DNA from: Alphaproteobacteria bacterium UBA1301
GTDB lineage: Bacteria; Pseudomonadota; Alphaproteobacteria; Micropepsales; Micropepsaceae
Direction: 5' to 3'
NCBI GenBank assembly: GCA_002307725.1
Contig: DBUB01000018.1
Span: forward strand, 124,001 to 188,000
Length of the DNA stretch: 64,000 bases
The number at the start of each line of letters is the position of its first letter. Position 1 is the first letter of the stretch. Below are positions 27,298-36,306 of this stretch, one piece after another. The position numbers and the translations under genes were made by a program. A model generated the notes under the pieces. The model had not been told where the DNA came from. It was given only the letters and a program-made list of their open reading frames with translations, and searched no databases.

Positions 27298-28553
27298 TTG
27301 TCTCCCTCTTTGAGATCAATAGAACTGCCGCTGGCGGGATGATCGCCGGAGCGCACGGTGTGAGCGGCGAGGCTGGCGCCATGGCTGACGGCTTGCTTTT
27401 GTTGCATCCGCCTAGCCCATCCCGGGGGGCCATCAGGCTGCGCCGCGCCCTGCCCGGCCGCAGAAGCGGCTGCACCGGTTGCACCAGCACCGCCGTTCAC
27501 AAAGCTTTCTTTCAGAGATGTCACCGCGCGCCGCAGCGGACTGGTGGCAGCCGACATACCGGCTTCGGCCACGCCAGCAAGACCGCCGGCGCGGTAAGCA
27601 GCAGTCGCGGCGCCAGCGACACTGGCTCCGCCGTGGGCGAGTTTTGAAAACGCACCGCCCGCCATGGCGATGCCGCCAGAGGCGAGCGCCGCGCCCGCCA
27701 CACCGGTACCGGCGACGGCGAGACCTGTGCCGACCGCGGCGCCAGCACCCAATTGCGGCCCGCCGGCGATGAGACCATTGGCGATGCCTGGCCCAAATAT
27801 CGACAAACCCAAGAGCGACAGCGCCGCCAAGATGATTGTCAGCGCGTCGTCGATGGTCGGGGGATCGGCCATGCCGCTGGTGAACTCGCTGAATATCGTC
27901 GAGCCGATGCCGATGATGACGGCCAGAACCAGGATCTTGATACCGGACGAGACAACATTGCCGAGGACACGTTCGGCAAGAAACGCCGTGCGGCCGAAAA
28001 GCCCGAAGGGAACGAGAACAAAACCGGCCAATGTCGTCAGCTTGAACTCGATCAGGCTGACGAAGAACTGGATGGCCATGATGAAAAAGCTGATGAGGAC
28101 GATCAGCCAGGCAAGCATCAAAATTGCGATCTGCAGGAAGTTGTCGAAAAAGCTCACAAACCCCATCAGATTGGAAACGGAGTCCAGGATGGGTTTGCCC
28201 GCGTCGATGCCAACCTGTGCCAGACGACCGGGCTGCAACAGCTGATCGGTGGTGATAGTGCCGCCGGAGGCTTTGATGCCAAGCCCGGCGAACGAGTTGA
28301 AGATGATTTTAGCGAGGCTGTTGAAGTTGCCGATGATGTAGGCAAAGACCCCGATATAAAGGGTCTTTTTGATGAGGCGGGCAATCACGTCTTCGCCCGG
28401 CGCCATGGCCCAGAAGAGACCGGCCAGTGTGATGTCGATGACAATCAACACGCCCGCCACCCAGCGCACTTCACCTTGCAACAGGCCAAAGCCGGAATCG
28501 ATGTATTGGGTGAAGATGCCGAGGAAGCGATCGACGACGCCGGTGCCGTTCAT
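27294..28553 (-). CDS. trbL: TrbL, VirB6-like polytopic T4SS protein
   Basis: A 419-residue protein with about six to seven membrane helices in its first 290 residues, starting GVVDRFLGIFTQYIDSGFG. A long Ala/Gly-rich segment and a polar tail follow (about 290-419, with GAAASAAGQGAAQPDGPPGWARRMQQKQ). This is the TrbL pattern: an inner-membrane channel component of the mating-pair formation complex. It overlaps trbF and the trbK-type gene by 4 bases each. Confidence 0.92.
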   Translation of the reverse strand: MNGTGVVDRFLGIFTQYIDSGFGLLQGEVRWVAGVLIVIDITLAGLFWAMAPGEDVIARLIKKTLYIGVFAYIIGNFNSLAKIIFNSFAGLGIKASGGTITTDQLLQPGRLAQVGIDAGKPILDSVSNLMGFVSFFDNFLQIAILMLAWLIVLISFFIMAIQFFVSLIEFKLTTLAGFVLVPFGLFGRTAFLAERVLGNVVSSGIKILVLAVIIGIGSTIFSEFTSGMADPPTIDDALTIILAALSLLGLSIFGPGIANGLIAGGPQLGAGAAVGTGLAVAGTGVAGAALASGGIAMAGGAFSKLAHGGASVAGAATAAYRAGGLAGVAEAGMSAATSPLRRAVTSLKESFVNGGAGATGAAASAAGQGAAQPDGPPGWARRMQQKQAVSHGASLAAHTVRSGDHPASGSSIDLKEGDK

Positions 28554-28849
28554 GGGTTCTTCGCCTTCTCTTTCGCTACCGTGTTGTGCTGGGTGGTAGT
28601 GCCGAGCTGAGAGCCGAAGAACCGCCTGCGATTCCCCGCCCAGGCTGCGGTGCAGGTGGCGTCATCGAGGGCCGCTTTGCCGAGCAACTGACAACGCAAA
28701 AGTTCGGCCCGTAATGTATCGGCGGCGTGGGGCAGCGGCGCCGGTGGCGGTTTGGTCGCGTGATCATCGTGGAAATCGACCGCCAGCGTCAGCACTGTAA
28801 GGATCGCGACACTGATCAGCCCGATGGTCTGAAGACTTGGCCTACGCAT
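28550..28849 (-). CDS. trbK: TrbK-alt, putative entry-exclusion protein
   Basis: A 99-residue protein with one N-terminal membrane helix or uncleaved signal (LQTIGLISVAILTVLTLAVDF). A short periplasmic region follows in which ELLRCQLLGKAALDDATCTAAWAGNRRRFF carries two cysteines. This is the form annotated TrbK-alt at the same place, between trbJ and trbL, in many ICEs. It is thought to block redundant transfer into cells that already carry the element. It is not homologous to the IncP TrbK lipoprotein, so the function rests on position. Confidence 0.8.
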   Translation of the reverse strand: MRRPSLQTIGLISVAILTVLTLAVDFHDDHATKPPPAPLPHAADTLRAELLRCQLLGKAALDDATCTAAWAGNRRRFFGSQLGTTTQHNTVAKEKAKNP

Positions 28850-29592
28850 CAGTGAAACATCTCTACGGATTGAGCTTCATAGCCGTTACCGTAATTGAGG
28901 AAGTTCTTGCGCTGCTGCTCGGCCTGGGCTTGGCTTTCGATGGTGCGGGCGCTTTCCAGACTCTGGGCCCGCGCGATCGAGGCCATGATGGCGGTGAGGT
29001 CGGCAAGCTGCTTGGTTTGCAGCGCAATGAGCTGGTTGCCGGACTGGGTGGCCTGTAGTGCGCCGGATGCGGACTGGGAGGCGGAGACCAGCGCCTCGAT
29101 CTCAGTTCGCGTGCTATCGAGGTTCTGCACCACACCAGCCTGCGTGCGCATGGCATCCTGGAACCCGGCGAGCGCGTTTTGCCAGCGGGTCTTGGCATCG
29201 GCGATCATCTGCGTCGACGACGTCGAACTCGAATACCCCTGCGGATAGAGTGTGGTGAAAGCCTTATCGATAGTGGTGACATCGTAGGCAATACGCTGGG
29301 CGTTGGTGAGGAGTTGCTGCGTCTGCGCAATCGAGGCCCGTAATGTGGCGAGCGACGAGTACGGCAAGCTCGCCAGATTTTTTGCTTCGTTGGTGAGCGA
29401 GGCTGCCTCATTCTCCAGGCTTTTGATCTCGTTATTGACCTGCTGCAGCATACGCGCAGCGGTCATCACGTTCTGGACGAAATTGGCGCCGTCAAATACC
29501 GCCCATTGCGCCTCTGCCGAAACGCTCGTGGCAACAATGGTGATGACGGCGATGCCGGCAGACAGCACGGCACGAAGACGGCGATGTATCAT
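28849..29592 (-). CDS. trbJ: TrbJ, VirB5-like T4SS protein
   Basis: A 247-residue secreted protein with a signal peptide (about residues 1-28, ending SAEA). A long helical, Gln/Asn/Ala-rich body follows (MTAARMLQQVNNEIKSLENEAASLTNEAKNLASLPYSS). VirB5/TrbJ proteins are minor pilus components at the pilus tip. The helical repeats and the QWAVFDGANFVQNV start are standard for TrbJ. It begins 4 bases inside the end of trbE and abuts the trbK-type gene. Confidence 0.93.
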   Translation of the reverse strand: MIHRRLRAVLSAGIAVITIVATSVSAEAQWAVFDGANFVQNVMTAARMLQQVNNEIKSLENEAASLTNEAKNLASLPYSSLATLRASIAQTQQLLTNAQRIAYDVTTIDKAFTTLYPQGYSSSTSSTQMIADAKTRWQNALAGFQDAMRTQAGVVQNLDSTRTEIEALVSASQSASGALQATQSGNQLIALQTKQLADLTAIMASIARAQSLESARTIESQAQAEQQRKNFLNYGNGYEAQSVEMFH

Positions 29593-32021
29593 GGTGAAGT
29601 CTCCTTATTGGTGGCGAGTAGCTCAGCGGCCCAATCAAGGCCCTTGTGGCGGAGCCAGGCGCTAGCAAAACCGTCCTGGCCGTGCGCGGCCACAATCTCG
29701 GTGATGGCGGTTTGATCGGTTTTGGAAGAAGCGGCGGTGAAGGCGAGCGCCACTTCGGAGAGACCAAGTTCGAAGAGGCGGTTGCCGCGGCGCGACTGGC
29801 AGTAGTAGTCACGCTTTGGTGTGGCCCGGCTCAAAATCTCGATCTGGCGATCGTTAAGCCCGAAGCGGCGATAAACAGCAGTGATCTGCGGTTCTAGCGC
29901 CCGCTCATTGGGTAGAAACAGCCGCGTCGGGCAGCTCTCGATGATGGCGGCGGCGATATCGCTGCCGTCGATATCGGCAAGTGACTGGGTGGCGAAAATC
30001 ACGCTCGCATTCTTCTTACGTAGCGTCTTCAGCCATTCGCGTAGTTGCCCGGCAAAGCCGGAATCGCCCAAGGCGAGCCAGCCTTCGTCGATGATGAGCA
30101 TCGTCGGGCGGCCATCGAAACGCTGCTCGATGCGATGGAAGAGATAAGTGAGCACGGCGGATGCCGCCCCTGCCCCAATAAGCCCTTCGGTCTCAAAAGC
30201 CTGAACATCGGCGAAACCCAAGCGCTCCGTCTCGGCGTCGAGCAATCGTCCCCAAGGGCCGGCCACAGTGTAAGGCTGCAGAGCCTGTTTGAGGGCGTTC
30301 GACTGCAGAAGCACAGCGAGGCCAGTCAGGGTGCGCTCAATCTCGGGGGCAGAGGCCAGCGAGGTTAGTGCCGACCAGAGATGTTCTTTCAGATCAGGCG
30401 TAATGGTGACCTGTTCGCGAGCCAGAAGATTTGCCACCCATTCGGCGGCCCAGGCGCGCTCACTGGGTTCATCGATCTCGGCGAGCGGTTGGAGCGCAAC
30501 GGCGGTGTCTTGGGTCTCCCCCAAAGCCCCGCCCAGATCCTGCCAGTCCCCACCCATGGCAAGGGTGGCGGCCCGGATGGAGCCGCCAAAATCGAAGGCG
30601 AAGACTTGGGCACCGGCGTAGCGGCGGAATTGCATCGCCATCAAAGCCAGAAGCACACTCTTGCCGGCGCCGGTCGGCCCGACAATCAAAGTGTGGCCGA
30701 CATCGCCGACATGGAGTGAGAAACGAAACGGGGTTGCCCCTTGCGTGCGGGCATAAAAGAGCGGCGGCGCCTTGAGGTGCTCATCACGATCAGGTCCCGC
30801 CCACACTGCCGAGAACGGCATCATATGGGCAAGGTTGAGGGTTGATACGGGAGGCTGGCGCACATTGGCATAAACCTGCCCGGGCAGGCTCCCGAGCCAG
30901 GCTTCCACGGCATTCACGCTTTCGCGGATGGCGGTAAAGTCGCGACTCTGGATGGCCTTCTCGACCAGTTGTAGCCGGTCGTCGGCGATACGGCGGTCCC
31001 CGTCCCAGACTGTGATGGTGGCGGTGACATAAGCGGTGCCGACCAGATCGGAGCCCAACTCCTGCAGCGCTGTATCGGCATCGGCCGCCTTGTTGGCCGC
31101 GTCGCTGTCCATCAAGGCGGAGGCCTCGTTGGTCATCACTTCTTTGAGGATCGCCATCACCGATTTGCGCTTGGCAAACCATTGGCGGCGGATGCGGGAG
31201 AGGACCTTGGTGGCGTCAGTCTTATCGAGGGTGATGGCGCGGGTACACCAACGATAGGGAAAGGCAAGCCGGTTGAGATCATCGAGCACACCAGGCCAAG
31301 TCTGCGACGATAGCCCCGTAATGGTGAGAGTGCGCAGGTACGACGCCCCGAGCTTAGGCTCCAAGCCGCAGGTCAGGTCTTCGTCGGGAAGGAATGCATC
31401 GAGATACATCGGCACGTCTGGAACACGGACATACTGCTCTTTGGTCGAGATGCAGGAGTGAAGGTAAGTGAGCGTCTCGCCGTCATCGAGCCAATCGACT
31501 TCCGGCATGAAGCCGTCGAGGAGCGCCAGAACCCGGTCGCTGCGATAGATAAAGCCGGTGAGCGCGGCGCGCCAATCGGTATCACTTTGCGCCCTGCCCT
31601 CATAAAGCCAGGAGGTGGCATGGGCGGCTTCATCGGCCGGCGGCAGCCAAAGCAGTGTTATAAAATACCGGCTTTCAAAATGAGTACTTTCCTCTTCGAA
31701 CTGCGCCCGGCGCTCTTCGTTGAGCAGTACCGACGCCGGATCGGGAAACGCATTCTTCGGATAGTGATTGGCGCTGCGGCGTTGGGCTTCGATGAAGATC
31801 GCCCAGCCGGAACCGAGCCGCCGAAGCGCGCTGTTGAGCCGACTGGTGATGGCGACAAGCTCGGTGGCCGTGGCGGAGTCCAAATCGGGCCCCCGGAACT
31901 TGGCGGTGCGTTGAAACGAGCCATCCTTGTTGAGGATGACGCCTTTGGCGACCAGCGCCGCCCATGGCAGAAAATCCGCCAAACGCTGGGCTCGTTTCCT
32001 GTACTCGGTGAGATTCAGCAT
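29589..32021 (-). CDS. trbE: TrbE, VirB4-like conjugation ATPase
   Basis: An 810-residue ATPase beginning MLNLTEYRKRAQRLADFLPW. The in-frame extension upstream runs into trbD and was rejected. Walker A GPTGAGKS is at 448-455, Walker B in TMLIIDEGWLALGD, and ATQSLADIDGSDIA is the typical RAD51/HerA-like motif. It energises pilus assembly and substrate transport on the cytoplasmic face of the channel. It is spaced 7 bases from trbD and overlaps trbJ by 4. Confidence 0.96.
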   Translation of the reverse strand: MLNLTEYRKRAQRLADFLPWAALVAKGVILNKDGSFQRTAKFRGPDLDSATATELVAITSRLNSALRRLGSGWAIFIEAQRRSANHYPKNAFPDPASVLLNEERRAQFEEESTHFESRYFITLLWLPPADEAAHATSWLYEGRAQSDTDWRAALTGFIYRSDRVLALLDGFMPEVDWLDDGETLTYLHSCISTKEQYVRVPDVPMYLDAFLPDEDLTCGLEPKLGASYLRTLTITGLSSQTWPGVLDDLNRLAFPYRWCTRAITLDKTDATKVLSRIRRQWFAKRKSVMAILKEVMTNEASALMDSDAANKAADADTALQELGSDLVGTAYVTATITVWDGDRRIADDRLQLVEKAIQSRDFTAIRESVNAVEAWLGSLPGQVYANVRQPPVSTLNLAHMMPFSAVWAGPDRDEHLKAPPLFYARTQGATPFRFSLHVGDVGHTLIVGPTGAGKSVLLALMAMQFRRYAGAQVFAFDFGGSIRAATLAMGGDWQDLGGALGETQDTAVALQPLAEIDEPSERAWAAEWVANLLAREQVTITPDLKEHLWSALTSLASAPEIERTLTGLAVLLQSNALKQALQPYTVAGPWGRLLDAETERLGFADVQAFETEGLIGAGAASAVLTYLFHRIEQRFDGRPTMLIIDEGWLALGDSGFAGQLREWLKTLRKKNASVIFATQSLADIDGSDIAAAIIESCPTRLFLPNERALEPQITAVYRRFGLNDRQIEILSRATPKRDYYCQSRRGNRLFELGLSEVALAFTAASSKTDQTAITEIVAAHGQDGFASAWLRHKGLDWAAELLATNKETSP

Positions 32022-32028
32022 AGTGACC

Positions 32029-32295
32029 TCACGCGACCAGATGGCTGGGATAGCGAAGGGCCCGGCGCAGGACGTCGACAAAGGCGGCGTCATGCTTGGC
32101 CGCCCATGCCGCTAGGAGATGGCCGACCAAAAAGAGACCGGCCCCCACCAGCCACAGCTGGAGGCCAAGGCCGATGGCGGCCGCGAGGGTGCCATTGATG
32201 ATGGCAACCGATCGCGGCGCACCGCCGAGGAGGATCGGCTCGCTCAAAGAGCGATGAACCGGGGCATAGAAACCCAAGATCTCGTTCTCCTCCAT
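32029..32295 (-). CDS. trbD: TrbD, VirB3-like T4SS protein
   Basis: An 88-residue protein with the TrbD/VirB3 start GFYAPVHRSLSEPILLGGAPRSVAIINGT. Two close membrane helices follow (about 28-62), and a short cytoplasmic tail ends RRALRYPSHLV. It anchors the TrbE ATPase to the membrane. It abuts trbC by a 1-base overlap, as usual in this operon. Confidence 0.93.
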   Translation of the reverse strand: MEENEILGFYAPVHRSLSEPILLGGAPRSVAIINGTLAAAIGLGLQLWLVGAGLFLVGHLLAAWAAKHDAAFVDVLRRALRYPSHLVA

Positions 32296-32618
32296 CAGAT
32301 CAGCACTCCGCCACCGAAGGAGAAGAAGGAAAGGAAAAAACTGGAGGCGGCAAAGGCGATCGAGAGCCCAAACACGATCTGGATCAGCCGCCGGAAGCCC
32401 CCGGAGCTATCGCCGAACGCCAGCGTCAGGCCGGTGACGATGATGATGATCACCGACACGACCTTGGCGACCGGGCCTTGGACAGATTCGAGAATCTGAT
32501 TGAGCGGCTCTTCCCAGGGCATGGAGGAGCCGGACGCAAATGCAGCACTGGCGGTGAACAGAAACAGCGAGGCTGCGGACAAAAACGCCGCGGAACGGCG
32601 CAGGATGGGACGCATCAA
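32295..32618 (-). CDS. trbC: TrbC, VirB2-like pilin
   Basis: A 107-residue pilin precursor. A signal peptide of about 29 residues ends AAFA, then the mature pilin has two hydrophobic segments (PVAKVVSVIIIIVTGLTLAFG and LIQIVFGLSIAFAASSFFLSF) joined by a short polar loop. It is the main subunit of the conjugative pilus and, by analogy with IncP TrbC, may be cyclised by a TraF-type peptidase (encoded at 40812-41360). It overlaps trbB by 4 bases. Confidence 0.93.
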   Translation of the reverse strand: MMRPILRRSAAFLSAASLFLFTASAAFASGSSMPWEEPLNQILESVQGPVAKVVSVIIIIVTGLTLAFGDSSGGFRRLIQIVFGLSIAFAASSFFLSFFSFGGGVLI

Positions 32619-33580
32619 GGTTCTCCTAGTGGTTCGAGGATGTAATTGCCGGAAGGATCAAGGCCGTTGACGGTCGCCAGCTCGGCGAGCCGGCGGTTGG
32701 TCCCACGCCCGGCGAGCACGGCGATGACGTCGATGGTCTCGGCAATGAGGGCGCGAGGCACGGTGACGACTGCTTCCTGGATGAGCTGCTCGAGCCGCCT
32801 GAGCGCTCCGATGGCGGAACCGGCATGTAGCGTGCCGATACCGCCGGGATGGCCCGTACCCCAGGCCTTGAGCAGATCGAGCGCTTCGGCGCCGCGCACT
32901 TCGCCGACCGGAATGCGGTCGGGACGCAGCCGAAGTGCCGAACGTACCAAATCCGAAAGCGAAGCAGCGCCGTCCTTGGTGCGCAGCGCCACCAGATTGG
33001 GCGCGGCGCATTGCAGTTCTCTTGTGTCTTCGATCAGCACCACCCGGTCGGTGGTCTTGGCGACTTCCGCCAGCAGCGCATTGACGAGTGTCGTCTTGCC
33101 GGTGGAGGTGCCGCCGACCACCAGGATGTTTTTATGACCGGCAACGGCATCGCGGAGCAACGCGGCCGCGTCAGCCGTCATGATGCCAGTGTTGACGTAA
33201 TCAGCGAGCGTGAAGACTGCCACGGCTGGACGGCGGATGGCAAAGCAAGGTGCTGTCACCACCGGCGGGATCAAGCCTTCGAAGCGCTCGCCCGATTCCG
33301 GCAACTCTGCCGAGACCCGTGGGGCTCCTCCATGGACTTCCACGCCGACATGGTGAGCGACGAGGCGCACAATCCGTTCGCCATCTTCTGGCGAGACGCA
33401 GAGCCCCGTGTCTTCCAATCCACCGGCAAGCCGGTCGATCCAGAGCTTGCCGTCGGGGTTGAGCATCACCTCGCCGATAGCCGGATCATCGAGATAGCCC
33501 GCGATAGCTGGTCCCAGCGCGGTGCGCAGCATGCGGGCGCCGCGTGCAAATGCTTCTGACCGGTAATCCTCACTGCCCAC
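32615..33580 (-). CDS. trbB: TrbB, VirB11-like ATPase
   Basis: A 321-residue hexameric ATPase of the secretion NTPase family. Walker A GGTSTGKT is at 156-163, then come the Asp box VVLIEDTRELQC, Walker B-like RPDRIPVGEVRGAEALDLLKAWGTGHPGG, and the His box GGIGTLHAGS. It drives pilus biogenesis and substrate transfer with TrbE and TraG. It is the first gene of the trb operon: 138 bases separate it from the CopG-like gene, so the trb promoter should lie at 33581-33718. Confidence 0.96.
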   Translation of the reverse strand: MGSEDYRSEAFARGARMLRTALGPAIAGYLDDPAIGEVMLNPDGKLWIDRLAGGLEDTGLCVSPEDGERIVRLVAHHVGVEVHGGAPRVSAELPESGERFEGLIPPVVTAPCFAIRRPAVAVFTLADYVNTGIMTADAAALLRDAVAGHKNILVVGGTSTGKTTLVNALLAEVAKTTDRVVLIEDTRELQCAAPNLVALRTKDGAASLSDLVRSALRLRPDRIPVGEVRGAEALDLLKAWGTGHPGGIGTLHAGSAIGALRRLEQLIQEAVVTVPRALIAETIDVIAVLAGRGTNRRLAELATVNGLDPSGNYILEPLGEP

Positions 33581-33718
33581 TGGCCTGCCCCGTGAATGCG
33601 CCTGGCGACAGGCGCGTTTTGCGGGGTCGATTAGAAAGAGGCTGATGGGGCGTTCGGCAACAACGATCTTATGGCGATCGGGCTCTGGCGTAGAATGACT
33701 TGCGGCTGGAATAACGGC

Positions 33719-34165
33719 CTACGGCTCGCCGTCGTTTTGCGAAGCGAATGGCATAGCCGGATCGATGTCCTTGATCACATCGTCGGCAAAGGATCGCCCT
33801 TTGGCAATCCGCCGCCCCAAGGCTTCGACAAAACCTTCATAGCGTTCGCGGCCCTTGGCTTGGGCTGTCGTCTTTGCACTGTCGGGCAAGGGCGGCGTGG
33901 TGGTGAGCCAGAAGCGCACGAACAACGCCATGGTCTCGTTTGAGATGGTGATATGGCGCTCCAGCCGTTCGATCTGCCGGCTCATCCGATCGAGGCGTTT
34001 GGCAAGCGCCGCTTCTAGCCGGTCGGCGCCATCGGCGGAAAGATGCGAAGCGAGCGCAGCTTCGACCACGACGGCCTGCGAGACCCGTTTTCGGTTCGCG
34101 TAGTCGGCCAGCCGTCCGGCCAAATCCGGCGGCAAGCGGAAGGTGTGTTTGGTCCGCACGATCAA
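33719..34165 (-). CDS. CopG-like (ribbon-helix-helix) protein
   Basis: A 148-residue protein whose first about 45 residues (RTKHTFRLPPDLAGRLADYANRKRVSQAVVVEAAL) form a ribbon-helix-helix DNA-binding domain. A coiled-coil (RLDRMSRQIERLERH) and a membrane-like helix (ETMALFVRFWLTTTPPL) follow. Proteins of this kind sit between traG and trbB in many such ICEs and may regulate the transfer operons. It overlaps the traG stop... start junction by 4 bases (ATGA), so it is translated together with traG. Confidence 0.85.
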   Translation of the reverse strand: MIVRTKHTFRLPPDLAGRLADYANRKRVSQAVVVEAALASHLSADGADRLEAALAKRLDRMSRQIERLERHITISNETMALFVRFWLTTTPPLPDSAKTTAQAKGRERYEGFVEALGRRIAKGRSFADDVIKDIDPAMPFASQNDGEP

Positions 34166-36141
34166 AGCCCCATGCGATCAGCGGGATCAAGCGAGGTCTG
34201 GCGCGCCAGATCGCGGACTTGATCGTGCATCACCTTGAGCCTTGGGGCCTCGTCATCGGGCTCGTCGGTGCTCAACTCAAACTCATTCGCCGGATCGGGC
34301 GGTTTGGCGGCGACCTCTTCGTGCTCGGGCAGTTCCGGCTCCCGGCGAATACCGCTATTGGCAGGATCGGCATCGCCCTCCTCTTTGGGCGCGGCAATCA
34401 TCTCGGTCCAGCTATTGCCAGACGATGGGTCAGGTGGCTTTTGTCCATCGGCGGCAATTGGCGCCAGTTCTGGCGGCGGCAGAATCCGACTCTGTAGTTT
34501 CCTGTCTTCGTAATAGCGTACCTTATTGGCGCGAACCGGGTTGATCCCTGCTAGCATGACGATCTCGTCATTGGGCGGCAGTTGCATCACCTCGCCCGGC
34601 GTCAGCAGCGGCCGCGCCGTTTCCTGGCGCGAGACCATCAAATGGCCAAGCCAGGGACTTAAACGGTGACCGGCATAGTTCTTCATCGCCCGCATCTCGG
34701 TGGCGGTGCCAAGCGAATCGGAAACGCGCTTTGCGGTGCGCTCATCATTGGTGGCAAAGCTCACCCGCACATGGCAATTGTCGAGGATGGCGTTGTTGAT
34801 GCCATAGGCTTTCTCAATCTGGTTCAGCGATTGGGCAATAAGAAAGCTCTTGAGGCCATAGCCCGCCATAAAAGCCAACGCGCTCTCGAAGAAATCGAGC
34901 CGCCCAAGTGCTGGAAACTCATCGAGCATCATCAGCAGCCGATGACGGTTCGGTCCCGTCTCCAGCTTCTCGGTCAGCCGGCGGCCGATCTGGTTGAGGA
35001 TCAGCCGGATCAGCGGCTTGGTGCGGCTGATATCGGAAGGGGGAACTACGAGGTAAAGTGTGATAGGACAATCGCCTTCGACAAATTCGTGAATGCGCCA
35101 ATCGCAACGCCGCGTGACCGTGGCTACCACCGGATCGCGGTACAGCCCCAGAAACGACATGGCGGTCGACAGTACGCCGGAGCGTTCGTTCTCGCTTTTG
35201 TTCAACAGCTCGCGGGCGGCACTGGCCACCACGGGATGAACGCCGCCCTTGCCCAGATGCGGTGTCGTCATCATGGCGCGTAGCGTCGTCTCGATCGGGC
35301 GTTTGGGATCGGAGAGGAAGTTGGCAACGCCTGCCAGCGTCTTGTCCTTTTCGGCATAGAGCACATGCAGGATGGTACCCACGAGCAGCGAATGGCTGGT
35401 CTTTTCCCAATGGTTGCGTTTTTCGAGGGCGCCTTCGGGATCGACCAATACATCGGCGATGTTCTGGACATCGCGCACTTCCCATTCGCTGCGCCGCACT
35501 TCCAGAAGCGGGTTGTAGGCGGCACTTTGCGCGTTGGTGGGATCAAACAACAGAACCCGGCCGAAGCGGGCCCGCCAGCCGGCGGTCAGCGACCAGTTCT
35601 CGCCCTTGATGTCGTGCACAATAGCCGATCCCGGCCAGGTCAGCAGCGTCGGCACCACCAAGCCAACACCCTTGCCGCTTCTGGTCGGGGCAAAGCACAG
35701 CACATGCTCGGGTCCGTTATGGCGCAAGTAGTGACCGCCGAGCTGTCCCAACACAACGCCGTCGTTCCCGAAAAGCCCAGCTTTTCCGATCTCGCGGATA
35801 TTAGCCCAGCGCGCCGAGCCATAGGTCGTGATCAACTTCTGCTCGCGGGCCCGCCACACCGACATGACCACAGCGACTGCGAAGGCCACGATCCCGCCGG
35901 CGGCGGAAATGAACGCCGCCCGATTGAACACATTCGGTGCATAGGCGTCATAGGCGTACCACCACCAGAAGAAGGCCGGCGGGTGGTAAAGGGGCCACCC
36001 AAACAGATAAAACCACGGCTGTCCCAACTCTGGCTGATACCCCAGCTGCCAGGCCGTCCACTGCGTTGCCGCCCAGACGAAGGCAAGCACAACAGCGCAG
36101 ACCGCAATTACCTGCCCCCATAAAATCTTCGTCGCACTCAT
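34162..36141 (-). CDS. traG: TraG, VirD4-type coupling protein
   Basis: A 659-residue coupling protein. There are two or three N-terminal membrane helices (8-30, 42-62, 75-95), Walker A APTRSGKG at 151-158, Walker B in RLLMMLDEFPALGRL and the conserved KSFLIAQSLNQIEKAYG. It recruits the relaxase-DNA complex to the Trb channel and pumps DNA. The acidic/proline tail (residues about 560-659) is less conserved. It is upstream of, and coupled to, the CopG-like gene. The region 36142-36306 between it and the AbiE genes holds nothing recognised apart from its probable promoter. Confidence 0.96.
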   Translation of the reverse strand: MSATKILWGQVIAVCAVVLAFVWAATQWTAWQLGYQPELGQPWFYLFGWPLYHPPAFFWWWYAYDAYAPNVFNRAAFISAAGGIVAFAVAVVMSVWRAREQKLITTYGSARWANIREIGKAGLFGNDGVVLGQLGGHYLRHNGPEHVLCFAPTRSGKGVGLVVPTLLTWPGSAIVHDIKGENWSLTAGWRARFGRVLLFDPTNAQSAAYNPLLEVRRSEWEVRDVQNIADVLVDPEGALEKRNHWEKTSHSLLVGTILHVLYAEKDKTLAGVANFLSDPKRPIETTLRAMMTTPHLGKGGVHPVVASAARELLNKSENERSGVLSTAMSFLGLYRDPVVATVTRRCDWRIHEFVEGDCPITLYLVVPPSDISRTKPLIRLILNQIGRRLTEKLETGPNRHRLLMMLDEFPALGRLDFFESALAFMAGYGLKSFLIAQSLNQIEKAYGINNAILDNCHVRVSFATNDERTAKRVSDSLGTATEMRAMKNYAGHRLSPWLGHLMVSRQETARPLLTPGEVMQLPPNDEIVMLAGINPVRANKVRYYEDRKLQSRILPPPELAPIAADGQKPPDPSSGNSWTEMIAAPKEEGDADPANSGIRREPELPEHEEVAAKPPDPANEFELSTDEPDDEAPRLKVMHDQVRDLARQTSLDPADRMGL

Positions 36142-36306
36142 AGCGGCAGATGATCAGGGAACTCAGGTACCATGATGCAAGCAGGAAAAGATCAGGAGCG
36201 TAGACAAGAATGCTGCAGCGCAGAGATCGGAGCGATCGTCAGCTCGATCGATTCACCACTGGCCTAACGCGGTTCTGATTCGGTATTACCGGCACGACAT
36301 GGTCGG